The notes below the pieces were generated by a model. That model ran no database searches. It was not told where the DNA came from and saw only the letters and a list, made by a program, of their open reading frames with translations. A DNA stretch of 64,000 bases from Doryteuthis pealeii (lineage: Eukaryota > Mollusca > Cephalopoda > Myopsida > Loliginidae): assembly GCA_023376005.1 (NCBI GenBank), contig CM042151.1:78874944-78938943 (forward strand), written 5' to 3'. Made by a program: the position numbers and the translations under genes. Below, one piece after another: positions 1 through 9,120 of the stretch. Every line of letters starts with the position of its first letter. The stretch's first letter is position 1.

Positions 1-516
1 TTACCAAAGACACCCTTTACAATTTTATTTGTCCTACGTAACTCTGGACAACCGATTTTTTTCCATGTTTGCTAACTTATCACTGAGATATCACTACCAG
101 AATTGAGTAATAGTTTTACAGTCTGCCCATTTATTTTTACGTTTATGTATTTTCGTCTATGGCCTTCCTCAATATTCTTTTTAGTCAAAACTACATTCAC
201 ATTCGTTTGGAAGTCTCTTTTTGTAACTTTTTCTGTTTTAGCAGACAGTGGGAACTTTTAAGGCCTATACGCCCACAATTAAAACATATTTTATCCCTAA
301 AGAAACAATATTTCTTTAAATGTTGTCCTCCACATGAACTGAATATAAATTTTTGTTCTTTATTTTTAATCCACTTCTGTTGTTTTACAGTTTGTACTCA
401 TGAAATTTTATGACGAACTCATAAGCGATTTTCTTCTATAGATGCCCACAAAGACCAGTGCTGGCTAACAGAGAAAAACACTTAGCCTCACAAGCCATCT
501 ATTTTTGAATTGATTA
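1..516. other. gene-free AT-rich DNA
   Basis: I see no supported gene here. An 84-residue open frame at 159-413 has no recognisable domain, is rich in Phe/Leu/Cys as expected of random AT-rich sequence, and has no splice or start context I trust. Confidence 0.5.
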
Positions 517-680
517 TCGGGGTGAGCGCGAACGCAGACCCCACACTTAGAAATAACTCGCCCGAGTCATCCACATTTGGGACGATCGCAGAGGTCAACC
601 TAACCGTAGTGCAATGGATAGGTCTCACTCTGGAAGAACATCCTAAATGATCACTGTTAACTTCTACGAAAGGTAAGTAT
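517..680 (-). ncRNA. U1 snRNA-like gene, diverged but with all helices intact
   Basis: Read on the minus strand from 680, the RNA begins ATACTTACCT, the exact U1 5' end that pairs with 5' splice sites, and runs 164 nt, the usual U1 length. The stem-loop II loop AUUGCAC (nt 66-72) is the U1A-binding motif. The loop III motif CAAAUGU (nt 102-108) and a UUCG-capped stem IV (nt 139-162) are also present. The helices pair although the primary sequence differs from vertebrate U1: nt 11-15 with 120-124; GAAG/AACA 17-26 with 41-48; CAGAG 49-53 with CUCUG 88-92; ACCUA 58-62 with UAGGU 79-83; CGUCC 97-101 with 109-113. The Sm region (nt 125-135, UUAUUUCUAAG) is weaker than the consensus, and the loop I site for U1-70K is altered after GAUCA. 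It could be a divergent functional U1 or a young pseudogene of one. I did not identify a PSE promoter. Confidence 0.8.
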
Positions 681-683
681 GCC

Positions 684-1174
684 TTTTTTTAGAAAAAGCT
701 CTCATTATATACTTTGAGTGGGAATTCACATTTATGACTGGTGCAATTTGAATGAAAGAAAATTTTCTCTATGCACAAATTATTTATTAACTAGTTATTC
801 AGAAATCAAATTCTATTCCAAAAACGTTTCCTATATGTCTTATTTATGAAATATCTAAATTATTTATAAAATATCTAAATTGATCAGTAAACATATGGTA
901 AGTTTTTAATCAACAGTAATTCTCAATGTCAAGGTCATTATGAGGAAGTTGTTTGAATTGAAAAGAAAAAGAAACATTTTCATTGAACAAACATTAATTT
1001 TTATTGTTCTTATGTTTGTTTAACAAATTTATTCATTCTGATATTTGCCTCTCGTCCCACTTATGAGGGTAAAGAAACTTTAATCTATAACCAAGCAAAC
1101 ACGGATTAAAAAAAACATGTGCTTAACATTCGAAAAGCTATAATTACCTCCCCTTTTTATCATTCATAAATATA
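684..1174. other. AT-rich spacer with a short SINE scrap
   Basis: No gene is visible. Around 1041-1070 a short stretch matches, in reverse complement, the SINE sequence at 29548-29577 (the CTCATAAGTGGGATGAGAGG motif). A U1 promoter would be expected in the first 60-80 bases, but I cannot recognise its PSE without a species model. Confidence 0.4.
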
Positions 1175-1300
1175 GAAGGCCACGTGTTGACATATTGTAA
1201 TGATCCTACAGAAAACACCAATTTCTGTCAGATCAGTAAAGTTAAGCAATGATGAGCCTGATCTGTACTTAAATGAGTGACTACTTAGTAACTGAAGCTA
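1175..1300 (+). pseudogene. 5S rRNA-like relic
   Basis: The stretch follows the order of a metazoan 5S rRNA: GGCCACGTG near the 5' end, CACCAATTTCTGTCAGATCA, the A-box-like AAGTTAAGCAA (1240-1250), TGAGCCTGATCTGTACTT, and the C-box-like AAATGAGTGACTAC. Compared with canonical 5S the match is patchy (roughly seventy percent by eye in the core), so it is a decayed gene copy or the head of a 5S-derived SINE. Its position between two U1-like sequences is notable because 5S-U1 linkage is known in some invertebrates. Confidence 0.6.
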
Positions 1301-1445
1301 CTATAATCAATTAAATGCCTGTGTTAGATCTAAACAAAGTCATAAACATGAATAACAAGAAAGGCATGAACCTTAATGATTCATTGTTACAATTTTTTCT
1401 TTGTTAAACAAAGACAAATTTCTTCAAATTATTTTGTTCAGTTTG

Positions 1446-1478
1446 AAATGATCACTGTTAACTTCTACGCAGGTAAGT
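1446..1478 (-). pseudogene. truncated U1 5'-end fragment
   Basis: In reverse complement this begins ACTTACCT and shares the next 24 bases (GTAGAAGTTAACAGTGATCA and flanks) with the U1-like gene at 517-680, including its unusual stem I sequence. It stops after about 34 nt. It must derive from the same divergent U1 lineage and not from a canonical U1. Confidence 0.65.
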
Positions 1479-1479
1479 C

Positions 1480-1979
1480 TATTTGATGTGTGCCAGCGGC
1501 ATCTCTGCATCCGAATCCACAGAACAAATACATTACCTGCATTTTATTCACATGAAGTCAGTAGAGAAAATGCAACTGGACACACACCTGGGCACAAGGC
1601 CCAAAGTTTTATTTTTGGGAGGAACGGGGATACTTAACTGGTCATGCTTCTATATCTTTTAGTTCTATCTTAGCTAGTCTCACTCGCCGACCTATCCATA
1701 CCAATAATTAGAATCGTCCATCGCCCTACACTACTGCTTTCACCAAAAAATTCCACTGTCATGCTGTCACTCTGTGTCTAAGCCCTACTTAGACCCATAT
1801 GGTAAAAGTTATTTTATTTACAATTTCTATAAAGATTTAAGGTGGGATTGGAGGGGGCAAAAAACAACAAGTCCCAACAAAAAAACAAAAAACAAAATAA
1901 AACTGAGGCCATTTTGATTACCCCCCCCCTTTCCCTCATCTATTGTACTGGGACTGCCGACTTCCAAAAGACCGAAAGC
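1480..1979. other. no supported gene
   Basis: A C-rich run lies at 1921-1929 and A-rich tracts near 1858-1905. A plus-strand stretch from 1630 starts ATACTTAACTGG and has GACCTATCCAT about 60 bases later, as U1 would, but I could not follow it further. Confidence 0.3.
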
Positions 1980-2090
1980 AAGCTGATCAGTTCCCCTAAG
2001 AAGGGAGTGGGTGTCCTTAATATGGTTAAGGGGAAAAAAATTAGGAATTTGAAATAATCCTTGTATAATCTATATCAATTGGATAATTTA
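1980..2090 (+). repeat. direct repeat copy 1 (second copy 2637-2736)
   Basis: The block beginning AGCTGATCAGTTCCC and containing AATATGGTTAAGGGG, AATTTGAAATAATCCTTG and CAATTGGATAATTT is repeated nearly unchanged at 2637-2736. The two copies flank the repeat-derived segment 2115-2640, suggesting a local duplication of about 655 bp spacing. Confidence 0.7.
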
Positions 2091-2114
2091 TTTATATATA
2101 CTAGCAAATATATA

Positions 2115-2490
2115 CGTATTTAAGTTTAATGTAATGGAATATGTTAAATTAGAAAGACTATGTAACTAAAAAAGAATGCAGATAAAATGATTTAAAACCA
2201 ACTTTGAAACTAACTCATCATCATTTTCCTAATGTAACTTTTTAGTTAAAATAGCAGTAATGGATTTCTTTTAAGATTTATCCCCGACCAAACAATTAGA
2301 AATCAATATTACTAAGCAAATATTTATTAAAAATCAAATTTTTAATATCAATATGGTAAACCGTTATTTTGTTGTATATATAATACAATTGCGTGTTATT
2401 AGTATGGTATTAATAATGCAGGTTTGAATGAAAATAAAATCATTAACTAAGGGAATTGTCACTTGAGTAGTAATATAGTTCGGTTACAGA
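2115..2490 (+). repeat. dispersed repeat, also at 28850-29990
   Basis: Landmarks such as GAATGCAGATAAAA, TGGATTTCTTT, GATTTATCCC, AATACAATTGCG and GGGAATTGT-ACTTGAGTAGT occur in the same order at 28850-29990. There the copy is interrupted by a SINE pair, so this copy represents the empty site. Confidence 0.7.
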
Positions 2491-2505
2491 CAGAATACAG
2501 CTGAT

Positions 2506-2641
2506 ACTTTATTGATAAGCAAAATTTTTTTTTTTTTTGAAAGAGAAAATGGAAAATCTCTCTTTTACCCATTTTGATTTAGATTGTGACTTTTAACGAT
2601 CTACCAGTCGTTACTTTTAACAAAGCACCGGTCGAAAGCTG
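2506..2641 (+). repeat. half copy of the foldback at 2828-3034
   Basis: It contains the left arm (ACTTTATTGATAAGCAAAA, poly-T, GAAAGAGAAAATGGAAA) and the centre (GATCTACC-GTCGTTACTTTT, CACCGGTCGAAAG) of the adjacent foldback, but not its right arm. Confidence 0.7.
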
Positions 2642-2737
2642 ATCAGTTCCCTCCTTAATATGGTTAAGGGGAAAAAATTAGGAATTTGAAATAATCCTTG
2701 TATAAATCTATAATACAGTCAATTGGATAATTTCATT

Positions 2738-2779
<42 letters not shown>

Positions 2780-2827
2780 AATTTTTGGTACAGCTGAACT
2801 TGTATAGAATTTTGAAAATAACGACAT

Positions 2828-3034
2828 ACTTTATTTATCAGCAAAATTTTTTTTTTTTTTCCGAAAGAGAAAATGGAAAATCTCTCTTTTACCCAATTGA
2901 TTTACATTGTGACTTTTAAATGATCTACCGGTCGTTACTTTTGACAAAGCACCGGTTGAAAGGGCCCTAAAGTTTCCATTTTCTCTTTTCTCTTTCGGAA
3001 AAAAAAAAAAAAAAATTTTGCTGATCAATAAAGT
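2828..3034. mobile_element. foldback/MITE with ~55-bp inverted ends
   Basis: The left end ACTTTATTTATCAGCAAAA-T(n)-CCGAAAGAGAAAATGG is repeated inverted at the right end (CCATTTTCTCTT..CTTTCGG-A(n)-TTTTGCTGATCAATAAAGT). No coding capacity. The 65-residue minus-strand frame across it is simply read through the arms. Confidence 0.7.
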
Positions 3035-3055
3035 TTGTTGTTATTTTTCAAAATC

Positions 3056-3067
3056 CTATATATATAT

Positions 3068-3130
<63 letters not shown>
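3056..3130. repeat. (TA)n-(TG)n microsatellite
   Basis: Alternating TA runs are followed by about ten TG units. Another TA tract lies at 2744-2777. Confidence 0.95.
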
Positions 3131-3135
3131 TATTT

Positions 3136-3310
3136 ATAGTTAGTAAAGAAAAAAAATTAAAAATCAGATATTATGTGGTTATGGTACAATTTCCACTCAT
3201 AGGTATCTGAATATACCCATGAGTTTCTTCAGACCACTGAAGCTCATGGGTATATTCAGATATCTAATGGAAATAGCCGATTTTTAAGTTTTTTTTTCTT
3301 TACTAATTAT
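3136..3310. mobile_element. 175-bp palindromic foldback
   Basis: The left arm (TTAGTAAAGAAAAAAAATTAAAAATC ... ATCTGAATATACCCATGAG) and right arm (CTCATGGGTATATTCAGAT ... TTTTTCTTTACTAATTAT) pair along nearly the whole length with a short spacer near 3224-3236. This is typical of a MITE or foldback transposon; there is no ORF. Confidence 0.75.
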
Positions 3311-3437
3311 ATTGGTCTGTTTATAAAAAAATTAAACATTGAGCTCTCAAATCGAACCTGATCTCTCTAATATTTTACCATTAGAAGAAAGGACCAACTT
3401 AGAATCATCCTAATACCAAATTACCTGGTATCCCACC

Positions 3438-3590
3438 TGTTGTATTGATCCAAGGGGAATAACTCCTTTAGCTTGGCTAAAGAGTTAGTTTCTGGTACCG
3501 TGGTTTTCAGAAATGAAGCTGTTATTTGTTTTACTCTCGTGTTCAGGATTCATTTAAACACAATAATATGGCAACGAGGAAGTTCAACCT
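3438..3590 (+). mobile_element. LTR fragment with primer-binding site
   Basis: TGTTGTATTGATCCAAGG starts an LTR of about 134 bp. It is immediately followed by TGGCAACGAGGAAG, a plausible tRNA primer-binding site and leader. Its two halves (TCCAAGGGGAATAACTCCTTTAG, and TTAGTTTCTGGTACCG through GTGTTCAGGATT) match the outer parts of the blocks at 15533-17760 and 20294-20972, which carry gag-like sequence in between. No body of the element follows recognisably. Confidence 0.6.
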
Positions 3591-3893
3591 GAATTAATTT
3601 CAACCTCCAACTTTATCTACGAGCTAAACAGAGAGGTTTGGATTCACGAAACCTCTCATCACTGCACAATTTTCAAAATAAAACAAAACAAAAATCACGC
3701 TGTCATCGTTACCTGATTTTGAAAAATTCAACATTCACAGAGAAGAAAATACAGCTGGAACAAGATGGAAAAAATGGATTTCTAGACTAGATAATCTATT
3801 TATAGCACTGGACATCATGCTGAACAGAAGAAAAAAGCAATACTCCTACATTACGGAGGAAATGACATGAACAAAATTTACAACACCACCTAC

Positions 3894-3895
<2 letters not shown>

Positions 3896-3933
<38 letters not shown>
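3896..3933. repeat. (TA)n microsatellite
   Basis: About 19 uninterrupted TA units. Confidence 0.95.
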
Positions 3934-3936
<3 letters not shown>

Positions 3937-3979
3937 AGTACACAAAATGGATGCATCGTAAAATACTAAACCACACATC

Positions 3980-4165
3980 TTGCAATTCCCTGTTTTATTT
4001 TATCAAACTGATCCAATTTCCATATGGTCCTTAACCAGTCAATAGCAGTCCATCTCTAACCTATGTATGTGTTGTGTATCACTTTCAGTAGATGAGATAG
4101 TGCTACTGAGGTATATGATCAGGTTTATTAATTTCAAAGTCTTGATATTTAATTAGATGGAATCA
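3980..4165 (+). repeat. repeat shared with 53200-53335
   Basis: TCACTTTC-GTAGATGAGATA-TGCTAC and the following tail recur downstream of the 14-finger gene. Here the block lies about 1.3 kb upstream of the six-finger exon. Confidence 0.5.
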
Positions 4166-4307
4166 TCTTGATTAAAACACATGATATGTTTTATGTAGAG
4201 AGCAGTAATCTATAGACTAGCAGAGATGCTGATAGGTATGTATCCTGCATTACTGATGCATAAAAATCTAAAAAGACGCAGTAAAATTGTATACATACAT
4301 CCCAGTG

Positions 4308-4585
4308 TTTTTGGTTAAAGTCATAGTAAATGGACTCGTCACCCCAAGTTCAAATCCTGGATGTGGTAATTGCATTTCACTTAGCGCTAATCCCCTTGGG
4401 AAAGGTATGAATTCTACTCTCCCTCTAGCTATGGATAAATAGTAGGGCAGACTGGGCTCTATAACCTTGATTAGGCAACCGGTCTAGGAGAAGGAAAACT
4501 CTGAATTCAAACCTGTTGAACTCCGCGTAAGAAATTGACCTTGTGTCACATCCTGCTCATGCGGAGGAGTTGGTAAATATATATA
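4308..4585 (+). mobile_element. tRNA-derived SINE (family II)
   Basis: A tRNA-like head with a B-box-like CAAGTTCAAATCCTGG is followed by the body that recurs at 8140-8400, 38190-38402 and elsewhere: TAATCCCCTTGGGAAAGGTATGAAT, GGGCTCTATAACCTTG, GAAAACTCTGAATTCAAACC, GTCACATCCTGCTC. It is a pol III-type non-autonomous retroposon. Confidence 0.75.
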
Positions 4586-4600
4586 TACATATTTTAAACT

Positions 4601-4800
4601 CTAACAGGTAATACCACTCCCAGTCAGAGTAAGCCGTGGAGTAGTGGCAATGAAGAGGTACCCAATGCTCCACAGATCTTCAGAACTGGAGCCTTGCCAT
4701 CAGATGTAGTTTAGTGAAGTACCTTTTCTTTGGTGGGGGTCTTACACCTATGCAGGTGTTAGAGTCAGTATATTCTAAGCCCTACCGACAAGGCTAGAAG
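4601..4800 (-). mobile_element. fragment of the 580-bp retroposon family
   Basis: Diverged match to the middle and 5' end of the 580-bp family (AACAGGTA-TACCACTCC, GGCAATGAAGAGGT, GGAGCCTTGCCATCAGAT, GTCAGTATATTCTAA). Internal portions are deleted. Confidence 0.55.
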
Positions 4801-4875
4801 AAGCTTGAAGAGTTTTCAGGAACATTCCAACTAGATATAAGCTCTTTTTAGATACTTTATTTAATGAATAGTACA

Positions 4876-5225
4876 CCATCATAGTTTAATGGTTAGCAAA
4901 CTAGTCTTGCAGATCTATTGCTAGTGAATTGCAAGTTCGATTCTCCTTGGATGCCCCATATTTGTGATCTTGTGTCAACACCAATCCATGGTGAACAACA
5001 ATGCTGTTTGAATTTCAGATAGTACTGATACCCTTGGGAAAGATATGAATCCAACTACTCTCCCTCCAGTTATGGGCAAATTGGGCTCTTTAACCATGGC
5101 TAGGTAACCAGTCTCAAAGAAGGAAAACTCTGAATTCAAACCTGTTAAACTCCACTTAAGAAATTGACCATGTGTCCCATCCTGCTCGGGTGGAGGGGTT
5201 GGTAAATATATATCCATGGTGAACA
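4876..5225 (+). mobile_element. tRNA-derived SINE (family II variant)
   Basis: The head TAGTTTAATGGTTAGCAAACTAG has A-box character and GCAAGTTCGATTCTCC is a good B box. The family II body follows to 5215. An 80-residue minus-strand frame here is an artefact of the SINE. Confidence 0.7.
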
Positions 5226-5250
5226 GGTTAGGTATAAAAAGGGATGTAAT

Positions 5251-5352
5251 ATTGTAGTATAATGGTTAGTGAGCTAGACTTGCAGATCTGCCCCATACTT
5301 CTGACCTTGTGCCATACCCCACTCATAGGGAATGGGTTGGGTAAATACCTAC
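5251..5352 (+). mobile_element. truncated SINE head
   Basis: A second tRNA-like head (TAGTATAATGGTTAGTGAGCTAG) with a short tail ending AATGGGTTGGGTAAATA. It lies directly upstream of the zinc-finger exon's acceptor. Confidence 0.6.
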
Positions 5353-5429
5353 TTTATTTAATGAATTAATGATATTATTTTATGATGTTAAATTGTGTTT
5401 TTTTAATTGACTACTCCATTGATTCATGT

Positions 5430-5444
5430 TTTTTCTTTTTGCAG
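5430..5444 (+). promoter_or_regulatory. 3' splice site before the six-finger exon
   Basis: A pyrimidine run (TTTTTTCTTTTTGCAG) ends in AG at 5443-5444. The frame of the finger protein stays open back to the junction, so an upstream coding exon could splice in at codon phase one. No upstream exon is recognised. Confidence 0.65.
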
Positions 5445-5463
5445 CTTACATGTGACAAGCATT

Positions 5464-6003
5464 ATGGATATTCATGAAAATGAAAGATCGTTACACTGTG
5501 AAATTTGTGAATTAAAAGTTCCTTCAATGTCCCATCTTGAGATGCATATGAGAACTCACACAGGAGAGAGACCCTTTCAATGTGAAATCTGCACAGCTAC
5601 ATTTTCTCGAAATTCCAGTGTTAAACGTCACATGTTAACTCACACTGGAGAGAAACCTTTCCATTGTGAAGTCTGTGAGAGTAGATTTTCCCTAAATTCA
5701 CATCTCAAACGGCATATGTTAACGCACACTGGAGAAAAACCTTTCCTCTGTGAATTTTGTGATGTTAGATTTTCCTTAAATTCGGATCTCAAGCGGCACA
5801 TATTGATACACACTGGGGAAAAACCTTTTCCCTGTGAAATTTGTGGAGTTAGATTTTCTCAAAATTCACATCTCAAAAAGCACATATTAGCACACACTGG
5901 AGAGAAACCTTTCCATTGTGAATACTGTGGAGTTAGATTTTCTCACAATTCACATCTAGAACGACATGTAAAAACACACTGGAGTGAAACCATTTCACGG
6001 TGA
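5464..6003 (+). CDS. C2H2 zinc-finger protein, six fingers, frameshift-truncated
   Basis: From the first ATG after the splice acceptor the frame encodes 179 residues with six consecutive C2H2 fingers of 28-residue spacing. Each has CX2CX12HX3H, and they are joined by TGERPF/TGEKPF linkers, the hallmark of sequence-specific DNA-binding Kruppel-type proteins in the nucleus. Finger 1 (LHCEIC...) has a non-standard centre (ELKVPSMSHLEMH) lacking the usual Phe. Fingers 2-6 carry helix residues R-S-S-R, L-S-H-R, L-S-D-R, Q-S-H-K and H-S-H-R at -1, 2, 3, 6. After finger 6 the linker is lost. A 2-bp deletion in the CACACACTGG run near 5975 turns THTG into THWSETISR-stop, and the expected linker continues in another frame. 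Either the protein now ends with six fingers or this is a young pseudogene. No other domain (KRAB, BTB, SCAN) is seen; an upstream exon may supply the N terminus. Confidence 0.75.
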   Translation: MDIHENERSLHCEICELKVPSMSHLEMHMRTHTGERPFQCEICTATFSRNSSVKRHMLTHTGEKPFHCEVCESRFSLNSHLKRHMLTHTGEKPFLCEFCDVRFSLNSDLKRHILIHTGEKPFPCEICGVRFSQNSHLKKHILAHTGEKPFHCEYCGVRFSHNSHLERHVKTHWSETISR

Positions 6004-6260
6004 GGTTTGTTCAGTTGGATTTTTTTTCAAAATTTATCACCCAAATGGTACACAACAAAAAAATCGACTCTGGAATTAGTTTTTTTTTCAAAAATTCAAC
6101 TGTCAAACAATGTCTGTCAACAAACACCCTGTGATATATGTAGAAGTAGACTTTTAAACTGTGTATACTTTGAAGAAATACCCTGGCAAAAAAATGTGGT
6201 CTCACCACTCTTGGAAAACTTTTCTACCATTATTTTTAATCGGTGAAAAATAAAATAAAG
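6004..6260 (+). pseudogene. decayed C2H2 fingers downstream of the frameshift
   Basis: Beyond the stop, remnants of finger sequence continue in shifted frames: GAGGTTTGTTCAGTTGGATTTT resembles the E-V-C-x-V-x-F core, and TGTGATATATGTAGAAGTAGA resembles C-D-I-C-R-S-R. Homopolymer T insertions and stops break each frame. The array was therefore once at least eight fingers long. Confidence 0.6.
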
Positions 6261-6379
6261 CAGAAACCTGAGACCAGAACTATTATTTGAAAGCCAAACT
6301 TTCATGAAAGATAATTTAAATTGAATAAAATAGTTTATTTATTATATCTTGTAATTTTTTAGATGTGGCTTATTATTAT

Positions 6380-7221
6380 TTGGATTAGTCAGACTATTGT
6401 CCTCTTGTTGTATACTCTCTTACTTCTATTTTTCTTCTGTTCATCTTTTCTATCTTACGTTCTTCTTCTAGCATCTCTTCTAGTGTCTGGACTGTCTTGG
6501 GGACTTTGTGTCTGGTCTTCCATTGGGGATTTTTCCTTATCAGAAGCCGTGTGTCATTGGTAGTTTTTAGATAATAACACAAGACTTCGATTTAACTTAG
6601 ATCATATTTTATTCTGAAATCCCCACCAAACTACCTGTGCAGATTGAGTCGGCACACGCATAACACGACTTACCACCGTCGTGGCTTTGGCTGATCTGAC
6701 TAAAAATCTTTTTCTAATCTAAACCGGAAGGATCAGGATGAGGTCAAGCCTTGTCATTCAATCCTTCAAGGCCGCCAGCTGAACTTATAACAGCCATTTT
6801 GGTTTCTACACTACTGTACATAAATATTAGGAATCTAATAATTATGTAACACTCTTCTTTATTGTTATCTTTACAACGTTTCAGCCAATGTGTCCTCAGG
6901 CCTTCGTCAGGTATTTCTTTTCAGACTCGGGAACCTTCTTTTTGAACTCAAGAACCATCTTGTCATAATCAGAAACCTTCTTGTCGTAATCTGGAGCCAT
7001 CACGGAACTTTGAACCCAACCCTTTCAGTCCACCGAGGGAATCCTGTTCTCATTCTGACAAGAAGGTTTCTTATTATGTCAAGAAAGTTCCCAAGTTTGA
7101 AAAGAAGGTTCCTGAGTCCAACAAGAAATATCTGAAGAAGGCTGAAAGGTACATCAGCCAAAACATTGTACAGATAACAATAAAGATGAGAATGATAGTC
7201 CGAATAATCTGAATAATACTA
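6380..7221. mobile_element. foldback element (same family as 61900-62157) with insertion
   Basis: The left tip (GGATTAGTCAGACTATTGTCCTC, 6381-6403) and the right tip (AATGATAGTCCGAATAATCTGAATAAT) are inverted partners. The internal sequence TCTTTATTGTTATC..ACAACGTTTCAGCCAATGTGTCCTCAGGCCTTC is mirrored by GAAGGCTGAAAGG..GTACAGATAACAATAAAGA. About 450 bases of unrelated DNA (6404-6852) interrupt the left arm compared with the copy at 62 kb. The 81-residue frame at 6890-7135 is read from the foldback and is not a gene. Confidence 0.65.
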
Positions 7222-7847
7222 ATTATTTATTGATAATCATAACTAAAATTTGAGCTTCCAATTCCAAAAATTGATGGAGTTATGTCGATTTTTAGCTCTC
7301 CAAATTTGAGGGGGGGGGCACAAAAAATGGCAACTTTTTGTGACCTATTTTTGTCTGTAAGATGAGTTATAGAGCTTCCCTACTGCTAAAAATTGATTTA
7401 TCAAACATTTTTGCCCAAGGAATTCAAAAATGCCATCAAAAAGTCTTAAAATAAACCAATTTTAAATTATTGATGATTTCTAAACATTTATTGATAATCA
7501 TAATTTTTTTTCAAATTATGGAATCACTAAATTTTGAAGAAAATATTATAGAATCACAAACAAAAAACTGGGTCATTATTTTCTTGCACCTTTTATGGCT
7601 TCTATGACAGCCTCAGTGCTTCAAGGCACAGACTTAACTAATGAAAAGAAAAACAATATTTTTCATTAAGCTGCTTCCACTTTCTTGGATCATGCTTGAC
7701 AAGGTTGAAGCTTTTTTTAATTTGCATCATTAATTTCAATCGGATTAAGATCTGGACTGTTTGAAATGTTATGATAAATAAATGCTCCACCAAATTTTCG
7801 TTTTTTATTTCAGATTTTCCTTTCATTCTGTTGGATATTTTTTATAT
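7222..7847. other. gene-free, AT-rich, partial repeat
   Basis: 7252-7310 (AATTTGAGCTTCCAATTCCAAAAA-TGATGGAGTTA) resembles the interior of the MITE at 42249-42498. Otherwise I see nothing. Confidence 0.4.
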
Positions 7848-7960
7848 ATATATATATGCTGATAGGTGCACGTCCTGCATCTCTGCTGTACAAAATTCTA
7901 AAAGGATGCAGTGAAAATGTATTCATGCATCCCAGCATTTTTCTTTTTTTTATCCCTCAT
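7848..7960 (+). repeat. short dispersed repeat, second copy 4225-4310
   Basis: TGCTGATAGGT-CA-GTCCTGCAT, AAAATTCTAAAA-GATGCAGT and TGCATCCCAGC occur in the same order at 4228-4306, just before the SINE there. It looks like a small retroposon or the 5' part of a larger one. Confidence 0.5.
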
Positions 7961-8139
7961 GATTTTAATCTAACTGTAAATACATTTCAATAGTTTCAAA
8001 TTACACAAGATAGGTTACAAGGTAGGAATTTAGATGTCTTTAGTTGGAACCCATAAATTTTACTGATGCTGATTCAAAGCAAACATGTGTGTTCCAGGAT
8101 GCACTAATATATATATATATATATATATATATGCATGTT

Positions 8140-8397
8140 GTAATGGTTAGAGTTGTATGAAATGGACTTGTCGATCCAAGTTCAAATCCTACATGAGGCT
8201 GTTTATATTTTACATAGCACTAATACCCTAGGAAAAGGTATGCATCCAACTACTCTCACTCCAGATATGGGTAAATAGTATGGCAAACTGGGCTCTTTTA
8301 CCTGTGACCAGTCTAGGGAAGGAAAACTCTGAATTCAAACCTGTTAAACATTTAAAGAAATTTACCTTGTGTCACATCCTGCTCGTGTGGAGGGGTT

Positions 8398-8400
<3 letters not shown>
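8140..8400 (+). mobile_element. tRNA-derived SINE (family II)
   Basis: Head TGTAATGGTTAGAGTTGTATGAAATGG with B-box-like CAAGTTCAAATCC, and a body matching 4308-4585 and 38190-38402. It is flanked by TA tracts at 8106-8132 and 8400-8435. Confidence 0.75.
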
Positions 8401-8435
<35 letters not shown>

Positions 8436-8683
8436 CATCCTCATAAACAAGTATACCCCTAATAAATTATTTTTATTAAAAGTTAATTTTCTTATTAAAA
8501 AAGAGTCTAAAGTTTTATTTCTAGTGGGACATTATACAATCAAAACAGATATTATTAGGTGTTATTTATTTCCCAAATTCTACAGCATTGAAACTCTGGA
8601 ACCAAAATATGAATATGTTGCTGTCCAAAAGTAATTGCCTCTCATATATATTTATACAATTTTTCATTTAAACTTTTTATTTG

Positions 8684-8722
<39 letters not shown>
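8684..8722. repeat. (TA)n microsatellite
   Basis: About 19 TA units, abutting the MITE at 8723; others nearby at 8106-8132 and 8400-8435. Confidence 0.95.
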
Positions 8723-8725
<3 letters not shown>

Positions 8726-8993
8726 ATGTTTCAGAAAAATTGATATAAAATTATGATTCTAGTTTAAATGATCTCAAATTTTAATAGCATGTGTAAGAAC
8801 AACTCAAAATTCTACATTTAATTTTCTTTTCAGCTATAGAAATGCAATTCAGTGGAAAAGAAAAGACATTTAAACACTAAACATAAAATTTTGAGTTGTT
8901 TCTATAAATGCTGTTAAAATCTGAGATCATTTGAATGAGAATTGGTCCAGTTATTACATTATGAAATGATATCAATTTTTCTGAAACACTATA
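8723..8993. mobile_element. Tc1/mariner-like MITE
   Basis: The ends GATGTTTCAGAAAAATTGATAT and ATATCAATTTTTCTGAAACACT are inverted and bordered by TA. The inner sequence is partly palindromic as well (CAACTCAAAATTCTACATTTA against AAACATAAAATTTTGAGTTG). No transposase is encoded. Confidence 0.75.
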
Positions 8994-9120
8994 CATTTCA
9001 AATATCAATTTTTTAAATATGTACCCTTGAGTTCTCAATTTTGGTTGAATCCTATCATAGAAACACTTGATACTATTCCCATATAAGTTAAGAGAAAGGA
9101 AATGAATCTGATGGTATGAG

